From Clostridia bacterium (GTDB taxonomy: Bacteria; Bacillota; Clostridia; Christensenellales; Aristaeellaceae), in NCBI GenBank assembly GCA_017476605.1, contig JAFUZM010000141.1, forward strand, positions 1-40,429: 40,429 nucleotides of DNA, read 5' to 3'. A program made the position numbers and the translations under genes. Below the pieces are notes generated by a model. That model did no database searches and was not told where the DNA came from. It saw only the letters and a list, made by a program, of their open reading frames with translations. Positions 7,834 to 15,754 of this stretch are shown here, piece after piece. Position 1 is the stretch's first letter. Each line of letters opens with the position of its first letter.

Positions 7834-9153
7834 ATGCTGAAAAGAAAAATCGAGTCAGTTCTGTTAAACTGGAAAAACGCAGAAGGACATAAGCCATTAG
7901 TAATCAAAGGATGCCGCCAGTGCGGCAAAACCTTTTCTGTGCGGCGATTTGCCAACGAGAACTACGCACATGAGGTATATTTGAATTTCTTTGAGAATAG
8001 GAATTATGCTTCTATATTCTCCGGCTCTTTGGAAGTAGATCACCTCACCATGCTCCTCACCGCCATGTTAGGACCGGAAGCTGTATTCGAGGCTGGCAAA
8101 ACCGTCCTGATTCTGGATGAAATTCAAGAATGTCCTGAAGCCAGGACAGCGCTTAAGTTTTTTTCACTGGATGGCCGATACGATGTCATCTGTACCGGAT
8201 CTTTACTTGGTGTCAAGGGATATGGCAAGCATTCCAGTTCTATTCCGGTCGGGTATGAACAGATCGAGGAAATGTATCCCCTGGATTTTGAGGAATTCCT
8301 ATGGGCCAATGGAATTGACGAGTCTGTCATCCGCTATTTACGTGAATGCCTCAAAAGCGAAAAGCCCGTTGCAGACGCACTTCATGAAAAGCTTCGTCAG
8401 TTGCTATTGCAATACACAGTCGTTGGTGGAATGCCGGATATTGTACAGACATTTGTAAACACTCATCAAATGAACACTGTTCTTAAACTGCAGCGCGACA
8501 TTCTATCCGATTTTGAAGAGGACATGGTGAAATATGCAGATGCTAAGGATAAGTCTTATATTCTTGAATGCTTTCAGTCTATCCCACGCCAACTGAGCAA
8601 GGAAAACAAAAAATTCCAGTATTCCGTTGTCCAGAAAGGGGCACCTTCATCCAGATTTCTTGGAAGTCTTCAGTGGATTGAAGACGCAGGCATCATACGT
8701 CGTTGCTATAATCTTCTAACACCCGAATTACCTCTGAATGGAAATGCAATTCAGGAGATCTTCAAGGTGTATATGGCGGACAGCGGGCTATTCACTGCCA
8801 TGCTTGATGATGGCACACAGTATGATATTCTGCAGGGAAATCTGTATGGCTATAAAGGCGCCATATTCGAAAACCTCGCTGCTGACATATTGGCCAAGAT
8901 GGGACGAAAGCTATATTATTTCCATAAGGATTCAGGCCTTGAGATTGATTTTGTCATGCGGTATGAGGGGCAAAGTACATTACTGGAGGTAAAAGCTTCT
9001 ACAGGCAATACAAAGAGCACAAAAACCATTCTTCGCCATCCGGAAAAATATCATGTGGGCGGTGCCATCAAGCTGGGAGATTATAATGTCGGACGTTCAG
9101 ACAACATTCTGACACTCCCATTTTACATGGCGTTCTTACTCACAGCATATTGA
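7834..9153 (+). CDS. AAA family ATPase with C-terminal DUF4143 (PD-(D/E)XK-like) domain
   Basis: A 439-residue protein. ATG 7834 is chosen over the in-frame ATG at 7813 because an AAAAAGGAG site (7819-7827) lies 6 nt before it. The N-terminal AAA_14 domain has Walker A GCRQCGKT (26-33) and Walker B VLILDEIQ (91-98). The C-terminal DUF4143 part ends with LEIDFV (Asp372) and LLEVKAS (Glu385, Lys387), the D...ExK pattern of restriction-endonuclease-like folds. These proteins are common, often in many copies, in gut anaerobes and archaea, with no firmly established function. The gene is more AT-rich than its neighbours. It stands alone on the plus strand between minus-strand glycosidase genes, which suggests horizontal acquisition. 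Confidence 0.9.
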   Translation: MLKRKIESVLLNWKNAEGHKPLVIKGCRQCGKTFSVRRFANENYAHEVYLNFFENRNYASIFSGSLEVDHLTMLLTAMLGPEAVFEAGKTVLILDEIQECPEARTALKFFSLDGRYDVICTGSLLGVKGYGKHSSSIPVGYEQIEEMYPLDFEEFLWANGIDESVIRYLRECLKSEKPVADALHEKLRQLLLQYTVVGGMPDIVQTFVNTHQMNTVLKLQRDILSDFEEDMVKYADAKDKSYILECFQSIPRQLSKENKKFQYSVVQKGAPSSRFLGSLQWIEDAGIIRRCYNLLTPELPLNGNAIQEIFKVYMADSGLFTAMLDDGTQYDILQGNLYGYKGAIFENLAADILAKMGRKLYYFHKDSGLEIDFVMRYEGQSTLLEVKASTGNTKSTKTILRHPEKYHVGGAIKLGDYNVGRSDNILTLPFYMAFLLTAY

Positions 9154-9160
9154 CAAAAAC

Positions 9161-9206
9161 GCAGGGCATCCGCTCGCTGTACGTGAGCAGATGCCCTGCG
9201 CTTTTG
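9161..9206. terminator. Bidirectional terminator between the ATPase gene and the GH127 gene
   Basis: GCAGGGCATC (9161-9170) pairs with GATGCCCTGC (9190-9199), with an inner GCTC/GAGC helix. On the plus strand GCTTTTGC follows; on the minus strand GTTTTTG follows. It serves two convergent genes. Confidence 0.8.
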
Positions 9207-9212
9207 CTGGAA

Positions 9213-11102
9213 TCATTCAGTGATCCAAACAGTCATATCGCCTTTTTCACGATTCGACCATGCGAAATACGGGATAGCGGTCTGCTCACAGGTTACTGAG
9301 CCCGCATCAAGATCGGTATCCTGCACGGTTCGCCCCTTCCCGGTCATTTTAAGGCAGACCATCTCCACCGGAAGGGAGCTGGGTGCCTCGCATGCTTCCA
9401 CCTTCGCGTCCGCCGGAAGGGAAAGTGAGAAGACAGGAAGATGCTGATCAATCTCCTCAAAGCAGTAGATCAGTGGCCCTCTCGCCAAAGCCGTTTTCCC
9501 AAGACAGTCCTTTACCCTGGGATCTGCATGAATGCGGCGAGGCGAAATGTCAAAGGTGAGCTCTACCTTATCGCCCTGTTGCCAGGTCTGAGTCAGATAA
9601 CAATACCCATTTTTCACATCTCCCGTACTTTTCTGCCCGTTCACCAACAAGTCAAATGAGCTTATGTACCCGGGAATATGAATCGCAAGGGAAAACGTGC
9701 CGCCATCCAGGATCGTGTACTGCATGCTTCCCTTCCATGGATAGGCACTGTCCAATCGGATTCTTCCATGGGTGGTTGCCACCTCGCTGCCGATGAATAA
9801 GTGGCTGTATACCGTTTCATCATCCTCGCTCCACAGGTATTTTCCAAGAGACGAGATGAGCCGCGCAAGGTTGGGCGGGCAGCAGGCGCAGGCGTGCCAG
9901 GGTGGACGCTGGGGAAGGACATGCTCATATCCCGGTGCAATTCCGGCTATACCGATCCTCACAGCCAAGGGATTCACATAGAAAAAGCGTTTCCCATCCA
10001 GCTGCATCCCGCCAAGTGCTCCGTTGTAAAGCTCCAGCTCCATGGCATCCGCGTATCGTCCATCTGCTTCCAGTTTCAGCATTTCATGGGCAAAAAACGT
10101 CATGGCCACTGCTGCACAGGTTTCGCCATAACACCGATCCGGCGGCAGGTCATAATCGGTGCTGAAGGATTCATGGTATGCGGAGGCACCCACTGCACCC
10201 GTGACATACATCTGTTTCTCAGTGATGTTCTCAAACACCCGCTCACAGGCAGCACGTAGTCCCGCATCCCCTGTTTCGGCAGCGGCGTCTGCCATGGCCG
10301 TCAGCATGTAAAGCTGACGCACGGCATGCCCACGGGCTACGGTTTGGTCCCGAACCGGAACATCCGTCTGATTGTAGGTTGTATCCTCCGGTTCTATGTC
10401 ATATCCGCCATAATACACACCGGGATGCGGCAGTGTATGTTTTTTGAACCAGTCCGGATCCTGTCCGCGAAGGTCCAAAAACCGCAGAGCCATGCTACGG
10501 TACCGCTCGTTGCCCGTAACATGGTACAGACGCAGCAGACCGATCTCGATTTCCTGATGGCCGGGAATTCCCTCCTCCGTTTCAAAGCGGTCACAGATGG
10601 CATCTGCCAGTCGAATGCAGATTTTAAGAAGTTCCTCTTTTCCGGCTGCTTCATGCAGAGCCACCCCTGCCTCCAGGAGATGACCGGCACAATACAGTTC
10701 ATGGCACTCCAGCAGGTTTTTCCACTTGTTCTGTGGCTCCCGAACAGTAAAATAGGTATTGAGATATCCATCCGGCTGCTGGCAGCGCCCGATTAAAGCC
10801 GTCATGTCATCCACACGCCGGGACAGGCCATCCTCCCATTTGAGTGCAAGGGAATAGGCCGCCGCCTCCAGCCATTTGGCCACATCACTGTCCTGGAAGA
10901 CCATGCCATAGAATTCCCCGGTTTCCTCCCCTGCCGCCATGCGAAAGTTGCTGATTGCATGCGATTTTTCTGCACCGGGTACCTCATCCCTAAGAATCTT
11001 TTCCATATAGGGAATGGTCACATCCGTCATGAGCTTTTGACGCGGTGACCAGAAATCGTCCGTAATTCGAACCTGCCTAAGCGGAATATGTCGAATTCCC
11101 AT
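9213..11102 (-). CDS. GH127 beta-L-arabinofuranosidase
   Basis: A 629-residue protein of the former DUF1680 family. The Bifidobacterium longum member, HypBA1, releases L-arabinose from beta-1,2-linked arabinofuranose disaccharides using a zinc-bound cysteine nucleophile. The matching residues are present at the expected spacing: Glu311 (acid/base), Glu327-x-Cys329 in YGETC, and Cys407-Cys408 in HACACCPPN, with Cys407 the probable nucleophile. There is no signal peptide, so it acts in the cytoplasm on imported oligosaccharides. It is the last gene of the operon that begins at 14408, 102 bp after the second permease, with its own AGGAGAGG site. Related GH127 members with other specificities exist, so the substrate is inferred. 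Confidence 0.92.
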   Translation of the reverse strand: MGIRHIPLRQVRITDDFWSPRQKLMTDVTIPYMEKILRDEVPGAEKSHAISNFRMAAGEETGEFYGMVFQDSDVAKWLEAAAYSLALKWEDGLSRRVDDMTALIGRCQQPDGYLNTYFTVREPQNKWKNLLECHELYCAGHLLEAGVALHEAAGKEELLKICIRLADAICDRFETEEGIPGHQEIEIGLLRLYHVTGNERYRSMALRFLDLRGQDPDWFKKHTLPHPGVYYGGYDIEPEDTTYNQTDVPVRDQTVARGHAVRQLYMLTAMADAAAETGDAGLRAACERVFENITEKQMYVTGAVGASAYHESFSTDYDLPPDRCYGETCAAVAMTFFAHEMLKLEADGRYADAMELELYNGALGGMQLDGKRFFYVNPLAVRIGIAGIAPGYEHVLPQRPPWHACACCPPNLARLISSLGKYLWSEDDETVYSHLFIGSEVATTHGRIRLDSAYPWKGSMQYTILDGGTFSLAIHIPGYISSFDLLVNGQKSTGDVKNGYCYLTQTWQQGDKVELTFDISPRRIHADPRVKDCLGKTALARGPLIYCFEEIDQHLPVFSLSLPADAKVEACEAPSSLPVEMVCLKMTGKGRTVQDTDLDAGSVTCEQTAIPYFAWSNREKGDMTVWITE

Positions 11103-11204
11103 GACCTCTCCTCCTTCATAGTTTCATTGCTTTGATTTAACGGGCTACACTGTCTAAGATCTGCTGCCGACAGATTCCTTGCGCATGCAATAGACATGCC
11201 TTTC

Positions 11205-12077
11205 TCAGTTTTTCATTCCGGTCATCACGATGCCTTCGACAAAATACCTTTGCCCGATCAGGTAAAACACGATGCCGGGAATGAAGGAAAGACAGGTGGC
11301 ACACATGATGCTGCTCCAGTCATCATTGAAGGAGCCGCGGAAGATGTTAAGTCCAAGCGCCAGAGTATACCGATCCCGGCGCGTAATGTACGTCACCTGC
11401 TGCAAAAGGTCATTCCACAGCTCGATGAATTTCAGCAGTCCGACAACGATCATGGCAGATTTGATCGCCGGTACAATGATGAACAACAGAATACGGAAAT
11501 AGCCGCATCCGTCAATCGTCGCCGCCTCATCCAGTTCCCGGGGTACGGTTTTCACGAACTGGCGAATCAGGAAGATATTGAATGCACCGCCACCGCAGAA
11601 ATGCGGCAGAATCAACGGGAAGTAGGTGTTGACCATCCCCAGTTTTGACCATGCAATGAACAGCGGGATCAGGGTGACCATGCTGGGCAGCAGCATGGAG
11701 CCCACGCACAGCGTGAACAGAAATTTCTTCCCACGAAACCGAAGCCGGGCAAACGCATAGCCACCCATGGTCGCAGTGACGACCGCTCCGAAAACTGCCG
11801 GAACCAGAATGGTCATGGTATTGCCGAGAAAACGCAGGTATTCAAAGGATTTGAGCGTCTCCGCATAGTTGGAAAAGCGCCATTCCGGAGGCAGAAATGC
11901 TGGTGGATAAGCATAAAGTTCGCCATTGGACATCAGGGAGGAACGGAAAATCCAGTAGATCGGGAAAAGGACGATGCACCCAAGAAGGATCAGGAGAAGC
12001 AGACAGAGGACATTCGCCGTCTTTTCCCGGCGACGCCTTGATGCTGCACGCTGTCCCTTTGTCATGACCATGCTCAT
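11205..12077 (-). CDS. Carbohydrate ABC transporter permease (MalG-like)
   Basis: A 290-residue inner-membrane permease with about six hydrophobic segments. The cytoplasmic EAA loop near the C-terminal third reads [21 protein letters not shown], the contact site for the ATPase subunit. Its ATG overlaps the preceding permease's TGA (ATGA), a typical coupled start, with AAGGAG slightly upstream. Together with the other permease and the binding protein it forms a CUT1-type sugar importer. No ATPase gene is present; CUT1 systems of this kind often share a housekeeping MsmK-type ATPase encoded elsewhere. Confidence 0.93.
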   Translation of the reverse strand: MSMVMTKGQRAASRRRREKTANVLCLLLLILLGCIVLFPIYWIFRSSLMSNGELYAYPPAFLPPEWRFSNYAETLKSFEYLRFLGNTMTILVPAVFGAVVTATMGGYAFARLRFRGKKFLFTLCVGSMLLPSMVTLIPLFIAWSKLGMVNTYFPLILPHFCGGGAFNIFLIRQFVKTVPRELDEAATIDGCGYFRILLFIIVPAIKSAMIVVGLLKFIELWNDLLQQVTYITRRDRYTLALGLNIFRGSFNDDWSSIMCATCLSFIPGIVFYLIGQRYFVEGIVMTGMKN

Positions 12078-12994
12078 TCCTTATCATCTCCTTCGTAGAA
12101 GATCCAGCTGCCGCTGGTCGCAAACAGAAGTCCGGTAAAGACTGCAATGAGGATGAACAGAATCACCGCAATTGCACTGCCATATCCGTATTTGTGTGAC
12201 TTGAATGCCTGATTGTACAGCATATAGCACATGAAATAGCTGCCTGTACCGGGGCCGCCCTTGGTAAGGGAGAGCGCCGGGGTAATGACCTGCAGGCTGC
12301 TGACCAGGCTCATCAGCAGATTATAGAAAATGATGGGCGTCATGCAGGGAATGGTGATTTTCCAGAACCGCTGCCAGGCATTCGCTCCGTCAATCTCCGC
12401 TGCCTCATGATAGGTTCCCGGCACGTTCTGCAGTCCTGCCAGGAAAATCACGATCAGGTTACCGCTGAGCCATACGGCAATCAGCGCCAGAGAAGGCGTA
12501 ACCATGGCACTGGAATCAAGAAACTTGACCGGTGTGCCACCCAACAATTTAATGACATAGTTAAAGAAGCCGTGATTATAATCATACAGCCACTTCCAGC
12601 CCAGGTATACCGCAAGGGCGGGAAGGACATATGGCAGATAAAAGATCGCTCTGAAAAAGCCGCGTGCCGGGACCTTTCTGTTGAGCAGGAGCGCAATAAT
12701 CATGGAATAGACCACGCTGCCGATTACGGCAAGTCCGGCATATTCAAGCGTCGTGAGAAGAGAACCGTAGAATTTTGTATCCCGTGTAAACAGCCGAACA
12801 TAATTATCGAGTCCGATAAACTTCATGGCTCCAAGGCCATTCCAGTCAAAGAGGCTGAGCGTAAAGGATGCCAGCATGGGCAGATACGTGATGCAGGTCA
12901 GGCCGATCACGGAGGGCAGCAGCAACAACCATGCAGCCCTGGTTTCAGCACGATTATACTTCACCGCGTGTTTCTTTCTTGAAAGGATCGTCAT
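12074..12994 (-). CDS. Carbohydrate ABC transporter permease (MalF/UgpA-like)
   Basis: A 306-residue permease starting at ATG 12994, 8 nt after GGAGGGG; an in-frame GTG one codon earlier is less well spaced. The first membrane segment is WLLLLPSVIGLTCITYLPML, and the EAA loop is HEAAEIDGANAWQRFWKITIP. It heterodimerises with the downstream MalG-like permease. It follows the binding-protein gene after an intercistronic hairpin at 13046-13071. Confidence 0.93.
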   Translation of the reverse strand: MTILSRKKHAVKYNRAETRAAWLLLLPSVIGLTCITYLPMLASFTLSLFDWNGLGAMKFIGLDNYVRLFTRDTKFYGSLLTTLEYAGLAVIGSVVYSMIIALLLNRKVPARGFFRAIFYLPYVLPALAVYLGWKWLYDYNHGFFNYVIKLLGGTPVKFLDSSAMVTPSLALIAVWLSGNLIVIFLAGLQNVPGTYHEAAEIDGANAWQRFWKITIPCMTPIIFYNLLMSLVSSLQVITPALSLTKGGPGTGSYFMCYMLYNQAFKSHKYGYGSAIAVILFILIAVFTGLLFATSGSWIFYEGDDKE

Positions 12995-13045
12995 CACCGT
13001 ATCCCCTCCATTTCAATTGTAATCAAACAGGGACATGTGCGAAAG

Positions 13046-13071
13046 CGGGGGAACGCAGATGCGTTCCCCCG
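13046..13071 (-). terminator. Intercistronic hairpin after the sugar-binding protein gene
   Basis: An 11-bp perfect GC-rich stem, with GGGGGAACGC (13047-13056) pairing GCGTTCCCCC (13061-13070) around an AGAT loop, lies between the binding-protein stop and the permease start. The downstream T-run on the minus strand is weak. Partial termination or mRNA stabilisation, giving excess binding protein, is more likely than full termination. Confidence 0.6.
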
Positions 13072-13088
13072 AACAAAGCAATGCGCAA

Positions 13089-14408
13089 TTACTCCATCTG
13101 AATGGCTTCTACCAGTTCAGGATAGATCTCATTGATGACGTCCTCCGCTGTGCGCTCACCGCTCCACACACTCTGAAGAGCAGTAAAGAGAATGTCATTG
13201 GTAGTGATCTGCGTGTTGGGGGTATAGTACCAGCAGGTAGGTTTAGCGTAGTTCATGGTGTAATCCACCAGTACTTTCCGCCCGGTTTCCATGTCCTTGT
13301 TATAAGGATATTTTTCGTTGCCCAGCCAGGCATTGATGCCTTCCTCGGTCTTGTAGAAGTATTCGCTCTTGGGCAGCCAGATTCCCGTGAGAACCAGTGC
13401 ATCCCAGTTGCTTTCCTCACGTGTATACCACTTGACGAAATCATAAGCTTCCTGCTGATGTTTGCCGTTGAACACGCCCGTCAGGCCGGAGGTGCAGATG
13501 GTGACCTCTTCCTTCATCATTGGCAGCGGAGCGATGCCGTAATTGATGCCGAGATTCGGGAAATCGGTGCCAAGACGCCAGGTACCATCCGTGGTCATGG
13601 CTACAGTCTTGCTGCCGATGCCGACGCCTACGCCGTTGTCCTCAGGGATAACATTGAGCGGTGCAACATGCTCAACCAGCGCAAGATCCGCGACCTTCTG
13701 GATGGATTCAATGGCCTCGGGGCTGTTGATCAGCACCTCGTTGCCATCCTCAGAGAACCATGCGCCGCCGTTGGAAAGCGCCCAGACTTCCATCTGCCAG
13801 GTCCAGTTGTTGACGAATGCACCGTACTGTACGATCTTGTCCGGATCAAATCCATCCTCGCCAGGATGCTTTCCGTTCTCGTCGAGCGTCAGTCTCTTGG
13901 CAACCTCAACAAATTCCTCCCAGGTATATGGCTTATCCGCGGAGGGATACGGCTCTCCGGCCGCATCGAACATATCCTTGTTGTAATACAGGATCAGGAT
14001 TTCGTTGCTGCTGGAATAGCCAACGGGCACGCCGGCATCCTTGAAGGTGATGCAGTCCATGGGCTGCAGTTCTTCCCCGGCAAACATGTCGGATACATCC
14101 GCCATGACGCCGTTGCGGGCGAAATACAGCACGGCATTTTCATTCACCATGCCGCAATCCGGCAGGCTGTTGGCGATGGCATAGTTGACCAGCGTCTGGG
14201 TGTATTCCTCGTTTGGAATCTGCATGGGTTCGACAAATACCTTGTCCTGGATGCTGTTGTACTCATCGAGAGATTGCTGAACAGCCTCCGCCTCCGTCTG
14301 GTTTCCCCAGAAGGAATAAGTGATATGTACCCGGCCATCGCTCTCTGCGAACGCGAGAACAGGCAGCATCAGTGCCAGGCACAAAACGATTGTGAGCAGC
14401 TTTTTCAT
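13089..14408 (-). CDS. Extracellular sugar-binding protein of a CUT1 ABC importer
   Basis: A 439-residue family-1 solute-binding protein. It has a classical signal peptide (MKKLL, hydrophobic core, cleavage near VLAFA-ES). No lipobox cysteine is visible, although in monoderm Bacillota such proteins are normally lipoproteins. The mature part has the fold markers ITYSFWGNQTEAEAVQ, DCGMVNENAVLYF and KPYTWEEFVEVAKRLT. It is first in the operon, with both permeases and GH127 behind it, so arabinose-containing oligosaccharides are the likely ligand. A promoter and operator-like palindromes lie upstream, facing the LacI gene. Confidence 0.93.
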   Translation of the reverse strand: MKKLLTIVLCLALMLPVLAFAESDGRVHITYSFWGNQTEAEAVQQSLDEYNSIQDKVFVEPMQIPNEEYTQTLVNYAIANSLPDCGMVNENAVLYFARNGVMADVSDMFAGEELQPMDCITFKDAGVPVGYSSSNEILILYYNKDMFDAAGEPYPSADKPYTWEEFVEVAKRLTLDENGKHPGEDGFDPDKIVQYGAFVNNWTWQMEVWALSNGGAWFSEDGNEVLINSPEAIESIQKVADLALVEHVAPLNVIPEDNGVGVGIGSKTVAMTTDGTWRLGTDFPNLGINYGIAPLPMMKEEVTICTSGLTGVFNGKHQQEAYDFVKWYTREESNWDALVLTGIWLPKSEYFYKTEEGINAWLGNEKYPYNKDMETGRKVLVDYTMNYAKPTCWYYTPNTQITTNDILFTALQSVWSGERTAEDVINEIYPELVEAIQME

Positions 14409-14441
14409 GATTCTTCCTCCTTATCGTCTCCGTCAATTTAT

Positions 14442-14477
14442 TGGTTATACGATTAACCATGGATTGAGTATACGATA
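14442..14477. promoter_or_regulatory. Candidate LacI-family operators upstream of the sugar importer operon
   Basis: TGGTTA-TACGAT-TAACCA (14442-14459) is an 18-bp inverted repeat with a central CG. A related GTATACGATAAC starts at 14468, placing the shared TATACGAT cores 23 bp apart (14446 and 14469). The second copy overlaps the -10 box of the minus-strand promoter, as expected for repression by the adjacent LacI-type protein. Confidence 0.65.
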
Positions 14478-14500
14478 ACACGCAGGTAGGGGGATGTCAA
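14472..14500 (-). promoter_or_regulatory. Promoter of the sugar importer/GH127 operon
   Basis: On the minus strand TTGACA (14500-14495) and TATCGT (14477-14472) are separated by 17 bp. The start codon at 14408 has AAGGAGG just upstream. Confidence 0.65.
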
Positions 14501-14529
14501 GGGATTTTTAAGCAATTTTTCGCGATTTT

Positions 14530-14551
14530 GCAGGTTAATTTCGTAACCTGC
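14530..14551. promoter_or_regulatory. Perfect inverted repeat between the divergent promoters
   Basis: GCAGGTTA-ATTTCG-TAACCTGC has 8-bp perfect arms. The GGTTA/TAACC arms resemble those of the operator at 14442, but the centre differs. It lies 4 bp upstream of the LacI gene's -35 box, so it could be an auxiliary operator or a second regulator's site. Confidence 0.5.
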
Positions 14552-14554
14552 TTC

Positions 14555-14600
14555 TTGACGCAAAGGAATTCCGGCTTTATAATTCTATTAATCGTTTAAC
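14555..14600 (+). promoter_or_regulatory. LacI gene promoter with downstream operator-like site
   Basis: TTGACG (14555-14560), a 17-bp spacer and TATAAT (14578-14583) form a near-consensus promoter. ATTAATCGTTTAAC (14587-14600), an imperfect palindrome centred on CG, sits at the expected transcription start, consistent with autorepression. AGGAG precedes the start codon at 14620. Confidence 0.7.
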
Positions 14601-14619
14601 TAATATAGAGGAGATTTCC

Positions 14620-15654
14620 ATGGCAACAATCAAAGATGTGGCGGAACTGGCAGGCGTCTCCACCGCTACCGTTTCCTATGTAATCAACGGTTCCAAGAAG
14701 CTTTCCCCCGAAACCACGGAACGGGTACTGAGAGCCATCTCCCAGGTCAAGTACACGCCGAATACCGTCGCAAAATCTCTGCGTCTCGGTCAGACATTTA
14801 CCATCGGCGTGCTTGTGGAGGACATCCGCGGCCTGCCCGTCGCCTCCATTGTCAGCGGGATCAGTGAAACCCTGGCCAGGGCCGGATACAAGACAATCTT
14901 CCATGATCTGCATCTTCTTGAGAAGCTGTATAACCAGTATGAACACATCGGCACATACAAGGAGCGCATCAATGAAGGTGTCACGCTTCTCAAATCCTCC
15001 AATGTGGATGGCATCATCTATGTCGCCATGCATGATCGGCATCTCGATTATCTGCTGAATCCCATGGACACCCCGCTTGTCTATGCCTATTCCCACGGCA
15101 CCGAGGAGGATACCTACGTCACCTATTCCAATCGGGATTCCGCCAAGGAGATGACCCGGTATCTGCTCACACGTGGGCATACCCACATTGGCGTCATTGC
15201 AGGGCATCCCCATTCCTATCCAACGGCGCAGCGGCTTCTTGGCATCCAGATGGCCATGCAGCAGGCCGGACTGATGCTCCCCTCTGATTATATCCGCTAT
15301 GGAGACTGGGAGGTTGAATCCGGAAAAGAGCAGGCTGCCGCACTCCTGCAGCTCACTACACGGCCAACGGCAATTTTTGCCATGAACGATCTGATGGCCG
15401 CAGGCGCCCTCTCCGCCATACAGGCCATAGGGCTCAATGTTCCAAAAGACATTTCTGTTGTCGGCTTTGATAACCGGGAGATTTCCGGCTATCTTTCCCC
15501 TCCTCTCACCACCGTGGCGCTGCCCACACCCGAAATCGGCGCCAAGGCAGCGCTACACATCATTGACATGATCAGCAATCCATATGTCCATCCGGTACGG
15601 GATGTCCTCCCCTGTTCCATCATTGAACGGAATTCCGTATGTTCCCTCTCCTGA
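14620..15654 (+). CDS. LacI family transcriptional regulator
   Basis: A 344-residue repressor with an N-terminal LacI helix-turn-helix and hinge (ATIKDVAELAGVSTATVSYV at 2-21, then VLRAISQVKYTPN). A periplasmic-binding-like sensor domain follows, with FTIGVLVED near 62-70, VIAGHPHSYPTAQRLLGI and the typical C-terminal DISVVGFDNREISGYLSPPLTTV. It is divergent from the sugar importer/GH127 operon, and CG-centred palindromes lie in the shared control region. It therefore probably represses that operon until an arabinose-containing sugar binds. Confidence 0.94.
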   Translation: MATIKDVAELAGVSTATVSYVINGSKKLSPETTERVLRAISQVKYTPNTVAKSLRLGQTFTIGVLVEDIRGLPVASIVSGISETLARAGYKTIFHDLHLLEKLYNQYEHIGTYKERINEGVTLLKSSNVDGIIYVAMHDRHLDYLLNPMDTPLVYAYSHGTEEDTYVTYSNRDSAKEMTRYLLTRGHTHIGVIAGHPHSYPTAQRLLGIQMAMQQAGLMLPSDYIRYGDWEVESGKEQAAALLQLTTRPTAIFAMNDLMAAGALSAIQAIGLNVPKDISVVGFDNREISGYLSPPLTTVALPTPEIGAKAALHIIDMISNPYVHPVRDVLPCSIIERNSVCSLS

Positions 15655-15704
15655 TTCCAAAGCCGGCAAGGCAAACGTTCCGATCCACAATCATGGTTGG
15701 CAGT

Positions 15705-15741
15705 AAAAGCGCCGCAGCAATTGAAATGCTGCGGCGCTTTT
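15705..15741. terminator. Bidirectional terminator between the LacI gene and the symporter gene
   Basis: A 15-bp perfect stem, AAAAGCGCCGCAGCA (15705-15719) with TGCTGCGGCGCTTTT (15727-15741), has A and T tails on both strands between convergent genes. Confidence 0.88.
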
Positions 15742-15754
15742 GCGGTTTGTATGA

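Noticed and set aside
13035-14456. 473-codon open frame on the plus strand
   Set aside because: Antisense to the sugar-binding protein gene, and it runs through the hairpin and promoter regions; no recognisable protein features.
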